DNA from: Clostridiales bacterium
Lineage (GTDB): Bacteria > Bacillota > Clostridia > Oscillospirales > Oscillospiraceae
Assembly (NCBI GenBank): GCA_004558025.1
Contig: SFEG01000002.1
Span: 44,868 to 108,867, forward strand
Length of the DNA stretch: 64,000 bases
Direction: 5' to 3'
The notes under the pieces: generated by a model
The model's input: only the letters and a program-made list of their open reading frames with translations
The model's database searches: none
Told to the model about the DNA's origin: nothing
Made by a program: the position numbers and the translations under genes
In this document: piece after piece, positions 51,904-60,288 of the stretch
Layout: every line of letters starts with the position of its first letter
How positions within the stretch are numbered: position 1 is the stretch's first letter

Positions 51904-52824
51904 CTACCGGGCATCTGCACCTATGCTGTCGGGCATGGGCTTGCCTGCCTTTATCAAAGGAAGATACCAGTCGTCATAGGAGTAGGGATGAGTTCCTTCA
52001 TCCACATCGTCCCAGTATGTTCCCCAGGGGCGCAGATATATCTCATAGTGGTATCCGTCTTCGCCGTTTTCGTAGTAACCGTCGATACGAATCAGATCAT
52101 CACAATCCAGCGTGCCCGGATCAATGATCCATTCCGCATGCTCCAGCTTTACATCCGTGAACTGGCCGCCCTCGGACATCATTGTGCCGTGCTCACCGGT
52201 GCCGGAGCCGCTCAGGCTGACATTCACCATGGCCATGGGGCTGTCCTTTGTGTAGTCCTCGTCCCAAAGCGTTACGGTGCCCTTATTGTCAGCTCCGATA
52301 TCAATGGTGCCGCAGATATCCCACCAGTCGCCCTCCATGTCCTCGTAATAGCCCGAGCAGTCGGTCATCTTCCACCAGCCGAACCAGTCGCCGTTCCACC
52401 AGTCGAGCAGCTTTGTACCGGTTTGCGCCGACATTTCCGCGCCTTCCTTCAGAAAGGTCATAATGAGATCGATGCCCCAGTAATCGTTGAGCGTGATGAG
52501 ACCGTCCTTCAGGGTACCGGTGCTCTCTACGTTGTTGCCGGTCAGCTTCAGCGTGCCGTCCGCGGCAAGGCTCCACTTGATGGTCTCCTTGTCGCCGTCC
52601 AGACAGAACTCGCCCTTGCCGCCGCTTTTCAGTTCTATGTAGTTATCGCCCTCGTCATAGACATCGTCCATGGAGAGCCAGTCGCTGTCCTCGCTGGAGG
52701 TGACGTTCTGACCAATATATTTCCCCAGATTGGGGTCGGCAGAGTCTCCGCCGTCCTTACTGCCGCAGGCAGTAAGGGAGAGCACCATCATCAGAGTCAG
52801 TGCCAGAGATACTATCTTTTTCAT
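51904..52824 (-). CDS. Lipoprotein 2 of a tandem pair (SPFH locus 2)
   Basis: 306 aa. Signal peptide, lipobox LTAC, the shared DPNLGKYIG N-domain, then a different C-terminal region rich in Trp, Asp and Gly (LLDWWNGDWFGWWKMTDC, YEDMEGDWWDICG). The acidic aromatic composition resembles metal- or sugar-binding beta folds, but no family is recognised. It lies 107 bp upstream of lipoprotein 1, a gap without features. Confidence 0.8.
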   Translation of the reverse strand: MKKIVSLALTLMMVLSLTACGSKDGGDSADPNLGKYIGQNVTSSEDSDWLSMDDVYDEGDNYIELKSGGKGEFCLDGDKETIKWSLAADGTLKLTGNNVESTGTLKDGLITLNDYWGIDLIMTFLKEGAEMSAQTGTKLLDWWNGDWFGWWKMTDCSGYYEDMEGDWWDICGTIDIGADNKGTVTLWDEDYTKDSPMAMVNVSLSGSGTGEHGTMMSEGGQFTDVKLEHAEWIIDPGTLDCDDLIRIDGYYENGEDGYHYEIYLRPWGTYWDDVDEGTHPYSYDDWYLPLIKAGKPMPDSIGADAR

Positions 52825-52889
52825 ACTTAAATCCTCTTATCAACATCAGTTATGCTGAGCCGTTCTTTCGTGCTTCACGCCCGGCTCAT

Positions 52890-53546
52890 CTAATTTCTCT
52901 GGATAACGTTGCCGTTCTTGTCAGTGAATTTTCCGGTGACGATTTTTATAAGGTCCACAAGCCAGCCGATTCCGAACAGGCCGCCGGTGAACAGGAACAG
53001 TATGCCCGTTCCGATCTTGCCCACATAGAAGCGATGGATGCCGATGCCTCCGACGAAGATGCACAGCAGCAGCAGTGTCAGCCAGTTCAGGGGCTTGTCC
53101 GCTCCCGGAGCTACCTCGGGCGCCACATAATCCTCCACCTCTTCATCCGCCAGGATCCTTTTGATGGTGTCAGTCACGGTGTCGATATATTCACCCTGCA
53201 GCATCGGTCTGCTGGCCACACCCTTAACGCCCTTGCGCATGATACTGTTCTTGCCGACATCGATGCCGTTGATCTTGGCGCTGCTGCTCGTCGTGACCGG
53301 TGTGATCTTGATGTGTGTGCCGTCCTTGACGTGAAGCCAGATGGTAACATCAAGATTCGGCTCCTTTGCAAAGACAATGCGCTCGCCGGGAACGCCGCCC
53401 TTTATGGAAAACGGCATCTGGAACGCCGCGGCACGGGCATTTATCTTGTCATAGATTTCCTGAATCGTCATCGGGTTTGGAATATCGAACTCGCGGGGGA
53501 AGGTTGCGGTCATAGAGTCCTTTAGGTTTCCTGTCAGGTTTGCCAT
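52890..53546 (-). CDS. TM2-domain membrane protein (SPFH locus 2)
   Basis: 218 aa. N-terminal 140-residue soluble region (TIWLHVKDGTHIKITPV; a PH-like or DUF fold is possible), then the TM2 pair of helices with the family motif GGIGIHRFYVGKIGTGILFLFT. TM2 proteins are small membrane proteins of unclear role that often accompany zinc-ribbon and SPFH proteins. AGGAGG site. It sits in the middle of the operon. Confidence 0.85.
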   Translation of the reverse strand: MANLTGNLKDSMTATFPREFDIPNPMTIQEIYDKINARAAAFQMPFSIKGGVPGERIVFAKEPNLDVTIWLHVKDGTHIKITPVTTSSSAKINGIDVGKNSIMRKGVKGVASRPMLQGEYIDTVTDTIKRILADEEVEDYVAPEVAPGADKPLNWLTLLLLCIFVGGIGIHRFYVGKIGTGILFLFTGGLFGIGWLVDLIKIVTGKFTDKNGNVIQRN

Positions 53547-53610
53547 AATCGTTTCCTCCTATATAATTATTATTTATTTTATCCCTTGCGGGGTTTTGCT
53601 TATTTTCAGC

Positions 53611-54411
53611 TCACTGTCTGGGCGAGCCGCAGTATTCACAGAAGCCTCCCCTGCTGTTGGCGCCGCCGCAGGCAGAGCAGGTCCACGGTCCCGATGACGG
53701 GGCTGCTTCCGTTTGCAGCACGGCAGGCGCTTCACCGGGCACGGCATCCGCAGCCGCACTTCCGCGTCGAGCCTCCTCCAGGCACAGGCAGATCTCGTCG
53801 CCCATCTGACGGTACTTGCGGTATTCCGCGCAGCTCTCCGGGTCGGGTCTTCCGGCGTTGAAGCTCTTCGGCCGAAGCATTGCCGAAGGCTCAAAGTCAA
53901 CCGAGCTTCCGTTTAGGCGGAAGCGCATCTCGTCAAAATAGGGATGACGGACCGAAATGACGATCTCAAAGTCGTAGGAATACTCGTAGCGCGGCGGAAC
54001 ATAGCTGACCTCCTTGCCGTCGGCATTTTCACGCATCAGCTCCGTTTTGCTCTCGTCTATGTCCATCCGGCAGCCGGTGATGGCATCATAGTCCAGAATA
54101 TCCGGATTGGCCTCCTCCAGATCCCGGGCGCGGGTGACGGTAAACCAGCGGTGCTCCTCGTCCAGCAGCACCTTCCGGTCCTCGCCGAGGGCGCGGGTTG
54201 TGCGGAACTGAGCCGCCTTTTTCCGGTTTTCTTCTCTGTATGCCAGCTGCTGCTTTATCTCCTCCACCGTGGAGCTGCGGCGGTCGCTGAACCAGGGTGA
54301 CAGCTTCCTCGCGCATTCCTTGCAGAGATTTCCGTCCTCCAGCTTGCGGTTGCCGAGCAGCCCTATCTTTTCTCCGCACACATCGCAGTATTTCTTATCA
54401 AATAATCCCAT
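53611..54411 (-). CDS. DUF4428-type zinc-finger protein with C-terminal zinc ribbon (SPFH locus 2)
   Basis: 266 aa, soluble. N-terminal KKYCDVCGEKIGLLGNRKL with a second CKECARKL gives a DUF4428-like four-cysteine finger; the middle is an unassigned beta domain (YEYSYDFEIVISVRHPYFDE); the C-terminal CSACGG...CEYCGSP is a zinc ribbon like those of the SPFH protein. Four bases after it lies the next stop, so it is tightly coupled to its neighbours. Confidence 0.75.
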   Translation of the reverse strand: MGLFDKKYCDVCGEKIGLLGNRKLEDGNLCKECARKLSPWFSDRRSSTVEEIKQQLAYREENRKKAAQFRTTRALGEDRKVLLDEEHRWFTVTRARDLEEANPDILDYDAITGCRMDIDESKTELMRENADGKEVSYVPPRYEYSYDFEIVISVRHPYFDEMRFRLNGSSVDFEPSAMLRPKSFNAGRPDPESCAEYRKYRQMGDEICLCLEEARRGSAAADAVPGEAPAVLQTEAAPSSGPWTCSACGGANSRGGFCEYCGSPRQ

Positions 54412-54414
54412 GGT

Positions 54415-54927
54415 CTATTGCTCCTGTATATTTGTTTTTTTGAATTGTATTGTTTCCTCGCCTGCCTCCGGCCATTCCAGCCTCAGCAGCAGCGTTCCGG
54501 CGTCCTCGCCCTCCCCTGCATTATGGCAAAGCTCAACGATCCTGCCGAGAGCCGCTGTATCCGGACTCCTAAGCGTGCGGATATCCGTTTGAAGCTCCGT
54601 AAAGAAAACCTTACCCGGCCGGAGATAGGTAAAATGCAGCGGCGACTCTAAAACCGTCTCGCCGTCCGCCGTGAGGACGATGCCGCTCTCCTCGCCGATG
54701 ACCGCCTGCCATCGGCCGTCCGTGCTTTTCCACGTTCCCTCCAGCACCGGCCACAGAGCGGAGTTATCCACATAAGTGCGGTCGCCGTCCAGAGGATAGG
54801 CAAAGTCCGGATTTTCCATGCCGCCCCGATCCATGATCCGATCGGTCACGAAGTGCTTATACAGTACGGAAAGGGCGATGCCGACAAGCACTCCCAGCAG
54901 GAAAATCCAGACCGCCCGGCGCTTCAT
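54415..54927 (-). CDS. Membrane-anchored protein of unknown function (SPFH locus 2)
   Basis: 170 aa. One N-terminal membrane helix (residues 7-23) and an extracytoplasmic beta-rich domain (WPVLEGTWKSTDGRWQAVIG) that resembles a small lipocalin-like or DUF fold. Overlaps the SPFH stop by 4 bp. No family recognised. Confidence 0.75.
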   Translation of the reverse strand: MKRRAVWIFLLGVLVGIALSVLYKHFVTDRIMDRGGMENPDFAYPLDGDRTYVDNSALWPVLEGTWKSTDGRWQAVIGEESGIVLTADGETVLESPLHFTYLRPGKVFFTELQTDIRTLRSPDTAALGRIVELCHNAGEGEDAGTLLLRLEWPEAGEETIQFKKTNIQEQ

Positions 54928-56351
54928 CCTACGATGTCCCCGTCATCAAAGGGGTCTCCGCACTCAGGGCAGAACTTGGGGGGATGCTTGGGATCGGCAG
55001 GCTCCCAGCCGCATTTGTCGCACTTGTACTGGGGTACGCCGGCAGGCTTCTTCGCGCCGCACTCGGAGCAGAACTTGCCCTTGTTCACCGCACCGCAGGC
55101 ACAGGTCCAGCCGTCCGCTGCCGGAGCGGGTCTGGGACTGCCGCACTCAGGGCAGAACTTTCCAGTGACGGTGGCGCCGCAGCTGCATTTCCAGCTGTCT
55201 GCGGCAGGCTTCGGTTCGGGCTTCTTTGCGCCGCAGTTCGGGCAGAAGTTGCCGGTGATACCGCCCTGCCCGCAGGAGCAAGTCCAGCCCTGCATCGCCG
55301 GAGCGGGGGCAGGCTGCGCCGCCTGCTGCTGCATTTGCTGCTGCTGTCCCATCTGGAAGAGATTCTGGGCGTTCATGCCGCCCGCCTGACCGGCCAGGCC
55401 CATGCCCATAAAGGCCATAGCCGGGCCTGCGCCGGTGTTGGCGGCCGCCGCCTTCATGGCTTCGCTCTGAGAGCCTACGAGATGTGCCGCCGCACGAGTG
55501 GGATCCATGAAGGCCGCATTGCGCTGCAGCTCCTTGATCATCTGTTCGTCCTCCTCGTTGGCCTTCACGCTGGAAACACCGAAGGAGACGATCTCCATAC
55601 CGCGGAGATCACGCCACTTGCCCGACAGCTGCTCGTTGAGGGCGTCGGACAGCTCAAGCGTATGACCGGGGAGAGCGGAATAGCGGATGCCCATTTCGCT
55701 GATCTTTGCAAACGCGGGCTGAAGCGCGGTCAGCAGCTCCGTCTTCATCTGACCCGCGATATTTTCAGTCTTATAGTCCTCGCTGACATTGCCGCATACG
55801 TTGGTGTAAAACAGCAGCGGATTCTTCAGTCTGATGCTGTACTCGCCGAAGCAGCGGATGCCGATGTCTATGTCGATGCCGGCCCGCTGATCCACCACCC
55901 GGAACGGAACGGGGCTGGGCGTACCGTACTTATTGCCCGTCAGCTCCTTGGTGTTGAAGTAGTAGATGCGCTGATCCTTGGGGGCCTCGCCGCCGAAGGT
56001 AAAGCGCTTGCCGATGTTCATAAATACGTTCTTTACGTTTTCGCCCAAATCGCCGTAGAAGATGCTCGGCTCTGTGGACATATCGTAGGTGTATTCGCCC
56101 GGCTCGGCGCACACATCCACCACCTTGCCCTGCTCCACGATAAGCATACACTGACCGTCGGCAATGGCGATCACGCTGCCGTTGGAGATGATGTTGTCAT
56201 CACCCTTGGTGTTGCTGGAACGGCCCGTGACCTTCTTTCGTCCCTTAACCGCCAGCACATCCGAGGGGATGGCTTCGCAATAAAAGTATTCCCGCCACTG
56301 GTCGGCCATAACGCCGCCGGCCGCGCCTAAGGCCGCTTTGATAAGTCCCAT
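54924..56351 (-). CDS. SPFH-domain protein with C-terminal zinc ribbons (YdjI-like, locus 2)
   Basis: 475 aa. Same plan as the locus 1 protein, with strong similarity through the SPFH domain (MADQWREYFYCEAIPSDVLA; ADGQCMLIVEQGKVVDVCAE) and the terminal ribbon KYKCDKCGWEPADP or its equivalent, but four zinc ribbons instead of three and a Gln/Met-rich linker. Overlaps the next gene by 4 bp. Likely a soluble oligomer recruited to the membrane by the zinc-ribbon and TPM proteins. Confidence 0.87.
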   Translation of the reverse strand: MGLIKAALGAAGGVMADQWREYFYCEAIPSDVLAVKGRKKVTGRSSNTKGDDNIISNGSVIAIADGQCMLIVEQGKVVDVCAEPGEYTYDMSTEPSIFYGDLGENVKNVFMNIGKRFTFGGEAPKDQRIYYFNTKELTGNKYGTPSPVPFRVVDQRAGIDIDIGIRCFGEYSIRLKNPLLFYTNVCGNVSEDYKTENIAGQMKTELLTALQPAFAKISEMGIRYSALPGHTLELSDALNEQLSGKWRDLRGMEIVSFGVSSVKANEEDEQMIKELQRNAAFMDPTRAAAHLVGSQSEAMKAAAANTGAGPAMAFMGMGLAGQAGGMNAQNLFQMGQQQQMQQQAAQPAPAPAMQGWTCSCGQGGITGNFCPNCGAKKPEPKPAADSWKCSCGATVTGKFCPECGSPRPAPAADGWTCACGAVNKGKFCSECGAKKPAGVPQYKCDKCGWEPADPKHPPKFCPECGDPFDDGDIVG

Positions 56352-56369
56352 AGTTTCTGTCTCCTTTTT

Positions 56370-56795
56370 TTATTTGATATCTGATTCTTCCGTTGAAGCT
56401 TTGCCTATCGGTCCGGCAGGGAGCTCACGCGGTGCGAAAGCTTCTCCTGCCACAATGTCGCCGCGCACCTGCAAGGTCTTAGCGCAGGCAATGCACATAT
56501 CCAGGTCCTCACAGATCAGAAAGCAACGGTCGCACACCAGCCTTCCGCAGACCGGGCAGCGGCTGAATATCTCAGAGGCTTCCGCTGCGGCTTTTTCCCG
56601 GGCAGCATCCCGTTCCTTCTCATAGAGCGTCCGGAAGATTGCACTCATCCCCTCGGTTTTCGGCTCTGCACCGGCCTTAGAAAAACGAACCGGGCTGCTG
56701 TGCCACGTTCTGCCGCATTCCCGGCAGCGGACAAGAAAGCGGAACTCCTCTACGGTAGAGCAGTCACCCATTGCCTCCTTCATGATCCGCTTCAT
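56370..56795 (-). CDS. Small zinc-finger protein, first gene of SPFH locus 2
   Basis: 141 aa from the ATG at 56795, which follows GGAGGAGGG with 8-bp spacing. Cysteine pairs RCRECGRTW, RCPVCGRLVCDRC and CIACA suggest two zinc sites. A charged helix (EKERDAAREKAAAEASEIF) lies between. No family recognised; its position at the head of the operon is the only clue to function. Confidence 0.75.
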   Translation of the reverse strand: MKRIMKEAMGDCSTVEEFRFLVRCRECGRTWHSSPVRFSKAGAEPKTEGMSAIFRTLYEKERDAAREKAAAEASEIFSRCPVCGRLVCDRCFLICEDLDMCIACAKTLQVRGDIVAGEAFAPRELPAGPIGKASTEESDIK

Positions 56796-56868
56796 ATGTA
56801 ATCCCTCCTCCCCGGCAGTTTTCCCCAATGTATGCGGCTGTTATGTCTCAATAATTACCCTCTTTTAT

Positions 56869-56933
56869 AAAAAAAGATATAGGCCCAAGTCCTGTTTTTG
56901 GCGAAAAACCGCAAAACATGACTTAGGCCTATA
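56869..56933 (-). terminator. Terminator of the LuxR/solute-binding operon
   Basis: A 21-bp stem, 56878-56898 against 56913-56933, with two mismatches; on the minus strand it is followed by a T-run (56869-56875). An inner hairpin occupies the loop. Confidence 0.75.
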
Positions 56934-56996
56934 CGTAATGCACAAATATGGCAGGCATAAATTGTGCATTTCTGATAATGTGAAAATCATATTACT

Positions 56997-58595
56997 TCAT
57001 ACATAGCTTCGCTGCTTGCCGCTCTGCAGCAGCTCCTCCAGTCTACCGCAGCGCCGGAGCACATCCAAATAGGATTTCAGAGCATCGTAGGAATCCACCC
57101 CCAGCTTGCTGTATATATGGCTGTTGTGACCCTTCACAGTGCCCATGCTGATAAACAGCAGTCCGGGAATGTCCTTAACGGTATAGCCCTCGGCATAGTA
57201 GCGCAGGATAATGCGCTCCGAGGAGGTAAGTCCCTTTGACCGGTCGATGAGCTCGGATACAAGGCTTTCCACCTGCCGGGGCAGGGCATCCTCGGGCCGG
57301 CTCTCACGCAGGCGGCTATGAAAATAGACCGTCAGCTCGTCAATCTCCCGAATGCCCGTAGGCTGCCAGTCATGTTCACAGCTTTTTGCTGCCTCGAGGC
57401 CTTGGGCGATAGGCATGGCAAAGCGGCGGGAAAGTGCAGCGGCCAGCACCAGCATCCCTATAAGGAATCCGAGGGAGCCCAGCGTCCAGCCGAGGCGGGC
57501 GGTCTGAACCTGATGGCGGTAGCCGCTTTCCGGCACCAGCGTCACCGCCGCCAGCGGATGGCCGTCCGCCAAACGGCCCGGGACGATCTGGTACTTGCCG
57601 AGATAGGTCGTGTCGTTCCATGTAAAAGTATCGTAGTCCCGGCCGCTTTGTATCCTCATCTCGCCGGAGGCGGACAGATCCGTCCCCTCCGTGCTGCCCA
57701 GCATGGCCTTATCGAGAAGGAGAGTATCTCCGTTCATGGGAGCCAGCAGCATTATGAAGCTTCCGTAGGAGTCGGAGACTGTACTGTGGGACAGGCTGAA
57801 ATACAGGTCGCTCAGCTCCATACCGCAGACGCCCCTGACATTACCCGCTCCATCACGCACGGGTACGCACAGAAGCGTCACGCTCTCCCAGGTATCCAGA
57901 AGCGGTATCCGCTCTGTCCAGAGGCAGCCGCCGGAGAGTCTGTCTCCGTCCCACGCCATGACCTGCCGGTAGCCGGGGATCAGGGAAGTATTCAGCTCCG
58001 GGTTCCAGCGATTGTGAAGCTGCAAGCCGTTTCTTCTGGCGGCATCCACCGTTCCCCGAAAACAGGTGACGGTACCGCCGGGGTGGGCGGATCGAAGACC
58101 GGAATATCGGAGATACACTCCCGCACGGGAGGTTTCGGATGTTGACAGCGATTTGTTTGCGGTAGCATCAAGGCAGAAATACGCGCCGCTGCAGGTGCTG
58201 CCCTCCATTGCGCTCTTCAAAGCAGGGATCAGCATATCTTCCAGCTCCGCGATGAGCTCCGGATTATCATTCAGCGCATCGAATGACAGGCCGCGGCCGG
58301 CAAGAAAGCTCTCGACCTCTCCGCTGACAGTGTTGGAAAGCTCAATGCCCTGCGCGGTGAGCACGTCCATCTGGGCGGTGAAAATGGCAGCGGTGTTTTT
58401 CTGCTGCAGGGCCGCCGTTTCTCCGAACTGACTCGCCGTGTGGGAGAGAACGCCCGTCGCACTCAGCAGAAGCAGCGCGGCAGACAGCACCGCCAGCACC
58501 ATGCATAGCCAGCAAAGCGCCAGACGGCTGCCGATGCTGCGGCCTCTTGCCGCTGCGTCGATTTTGCCCCACCGCCTGTTAAGGTACAGAAGCAC
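56997..58595 (-). CDS. Membrane-bound LuxR-family one-component sensor/regulator
   Basis: 532 aa from the GTG at 58595, chosen for GAGGAGGG 8 bp upstream; an ATG at 58631 that overlaps the previous stop is possible. Membrane helix near residues 25-50, a large extracytoplasmic sensor region (about 50-365, perhaps dCache-like), a second helix (about 372-395), then a linker and a C-terminal LuxR helix-turn-helix (LTSSERIILRYYAEGYTVKD, SMGTVKGHNSHIYSKLGVDS). A membrane protein with a direct DNA-binding tail is uncommon for LuxR proteins. It is coupled to an orphan solute-binding protein, which may deliver the signal. Confidence 0.82.
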   Translation of the reverse strand: MLLYLNRRWGKIDAAARGRSIGSRLALCWLCMVLAVLSAALLLLSATGVLSHTASQFGETAALQQKNTAAIFTAQMDVLTAQGIELSNTVSGEVESFLAGRGLSFDALNDNPELIAELEDMLIPALKSAMEGSTCSGAYFCLDATANKSLSTSETSRAGVYLRYSGLRSAHPGGTVTCFRGTVDAARRNGLQLHNRWNPELNTSLIPGYRQVMAWDGDRLSGGCLWTERIPLLDTWESVTLLCVPVRDGAGNVRGVCGMELSDLYFSLSHSTVSDSYGSFIMLLAPMNGDTLLLDKAMLGSTEGTDLSASGEMRIQSGRDYDTFTWNDTTYLGKYQIVPGRLADGHPLAAVTLVPESGYRHQVQTARLGWTLGSLGFLIGMLVLAAALSRRFAMPIAQGLEAAKSCEHDWQPTGIREIDELTVYFHSRLRESRPEDALPRQVESLVSELIDRSKGLTSSERIILRYYAEGYTVKDIPGLLFISMGTVKGHNSHIYSKLGVDSYDALKSYLDVLRRCGRLEELLQSGKQRSYV

Positions 58596-58620
58596 GCAGC
58601 TCCCTCCTCTCTTTTCAGTG

Positions 58621-59958
58621 TTAATTGCCATAGCTTCTTTTGAACTCGTCCAGCGTTGTATGCAGCAGCTCGTCCGTTACGTCCGCGCCCTGCTCGGAAT
58701 ATTGCACCCGTCCCGCCGTAAGACGCAGGCGCGCCGTTTTTTCAAAGCGTGTCTCCAGCGACAGATAGTCCTCCCGCTGGGGCGGCACATAGAAGGTGTA
58801 GTCCTGCCGCGTCCTCAAAAAGGCCTCGTAGAGCGAAGCATACATGGGATCTGTCAGCGTTTCTATGGCGGCAGGCAGATAGTCAAAGCCCTCCTTAGTC
58901 ACCGGCATATAACCGAGAGACGTGACGAAATCCACATTTCTCTCAGGCTCTGTCAGCCATTTGAGGAAGATCATACAGGCTTTTTCCCGCTCCGGCGTGG
59001 ACTTCACGGTACAGGCCCCCACGCCCCGCTGCATGACAAGCCTTTCCCCGCCCTCAAATATGGGGCATGGCAGCGAGATGATCTCTACCTTCTCGCTGCT
59101 GTTGTCCTTATATGTCACCACGTCGGAATAGTACAGCACACTGGCGGACGAGGCGACGGATGCTATCACATCACCGGTGCGCAGCGGCTCGGTTGCGTAG
59201 CCGCTGCCAAGCCACAGTCCGCCGGTCAGTGCAGCTTCGGCATAAGGCTTCCACGCATAGGTAAACCCCGGGCCGAAGGCGAGACCGTCCTCGTCGAAAA
59301 AGCTCTCGCCCAGCGACTCAACACCCACCTGGAAATAGTTAAAGTGATAATCATGCGCAAAGAAGCTCTTGCCGCCAGACCATTCGGCATATCGCTCCGC
59401 CACGGCATAAAGCCCCTCCCAAGTGGCCAGCTCATCCAGGCTTGCACCTGTATCGGCGGCAAAGCGGTCAAAGGCCGTCTTGTTTACAAATAAGATCTCC
59501 GTAGATTTTGCCAGCGGCAGAATGACCGGCCGGCCATCCACCGTCCCCTCCTCAACAAACTCCGGAATGTAGGCATTCAGCTCCCCGGCGGTGAAATAGT
59601 CACGGTAGTCCACCAGAATATCATCATCCGGCAGAGCCAGCACGGTTTTGGGGTAGGACACGAAGATATCCGGCAGCTCTGGCGCGCCGGGCTCCTTATA
59701 GGCGGCGGCCAGCACGCTTTCATGGATGACGCCGCTGTTGCTGACGCTGTCCACCCTAACGCGAACGCCCTGCTCACGCCCGACGGTATTGTTAAACTCG
59801 TCCACCAGAGCATTCATGTTCGAATTCACCTCGCCGCCGTAAACATGCCAGAGCGTAACGGTGACAGTATCATCCTTTGTCTCCCCGCAAGCGGCGAGGC
59901 ACAGCGCAAAGCCGACGGCCAGTACCACAGCCGCCAGCACAGAGATTCTTTTTTTCAT
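58621..59958 (-). CDS. Extracellular solute-binding lipoprotein (UgpB/family 1 type), orphan
   Basis: 445 aa from the ATG at 59958 (GAGGAGG site). Lipobox LAAC (about Cys24), then VTLWHVYGGEVNSNMNALVD and PLAKSTEILFVNKTAFDRF, GLYAVAERYAEWSGGKSFF, typical of glycerol-3-phosphate/sugar-binding proteins of ABC importers. No permease or ATPase gene is near. The following gene is a membrane LuxR sensor, so the protein may work as a signal receptor or serve a distant importer. Confidence 0.88.
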   Translation of the reverse strand: MKKRISVLAAVVLAVGFALCLAACGETKDDTVTVTLWHVYGGEVNSNMNALVDEFNNTVGREQGVRVRVDSVSNSGVIHESVLAAAYKEPGAPELPDIFVSYPKTVLALPDDDILVDYRDYFTAGELNAYIPEFVEEGTVDGRPVILPLAKSTEILFVNKTAFDRFAADTGASLDELATWEGLYAVAERYAEWSGGKSFFAHDYHFNYFQVGVESLGESFFDEDGLAFGPGFTYAWKPYAEAALTGGLWLGSGYATEPLRTGDVIASVASSASVLYYSDVVTYKDNSSEKVEIISLPCPIFEGGERLVMQRGVGACTVKSTPEREKACMIFLKWLTEPERNVDFVTSLGYMPVTKEGFDYLPAAIETLTDPMYASLYEAFLRTRQDYTFYVPPQREDYLSLETRFEKTARLRLTAGRVQYSEQGADVTDELLHTTLDEFKRSYGN

Positions 59959-59990
59959 GTATATGCCTCCTCGCTCATGGGGTGAGAGGG

Positions 59991-60252
59991 CGCGGCGGCT
60001 ATGCCGCCGCGTCAGCGTGTCAAAAAAGTCCGTGACTTTTTTGCACGCTATAAACGCCACATTTTTTGTGAAAATAAATTTTCACGAAAAATCTCGCTTC
60101 GCTCGTCAAAAAGCCTGATGGCTCAGGCATTTTTGATGGCTATAATCCAACTTGAGGCGGGCCTTGCCCCCTCAAGCTCCCCTGCTGCGCGGTTGTATTT
60201 AATCGGCAGCATGGTTTTTGACAGCCTGGGGCGCGGCGGCTATGCCGCCGCG
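59991..60252. repeat. Hairpin-rich intergenic region with a duplicated 21-nt palindrome
   Basis: CGCGGCGGC-TAT-GCCGCCGCG occurs twice (59991-60011 and 60232-60252). Between them are three more hairpins: AAAAAAGTC/GACTTTTTT (about 60024-60042), AAAAAGCCTGA/TCAGGCATTTTT (60108-60135, a good terminator for the surface-protein gene on the minus strand) and CTTGAGG.../...CTCAAG (about 60150-60176). No gene is seen from 59959 to 60288. Confidence 0.7.
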
Positions 60253-60288
60253 CCTTTTGTGCTCTTCTTGGAATCTATGCCCGGGAAA

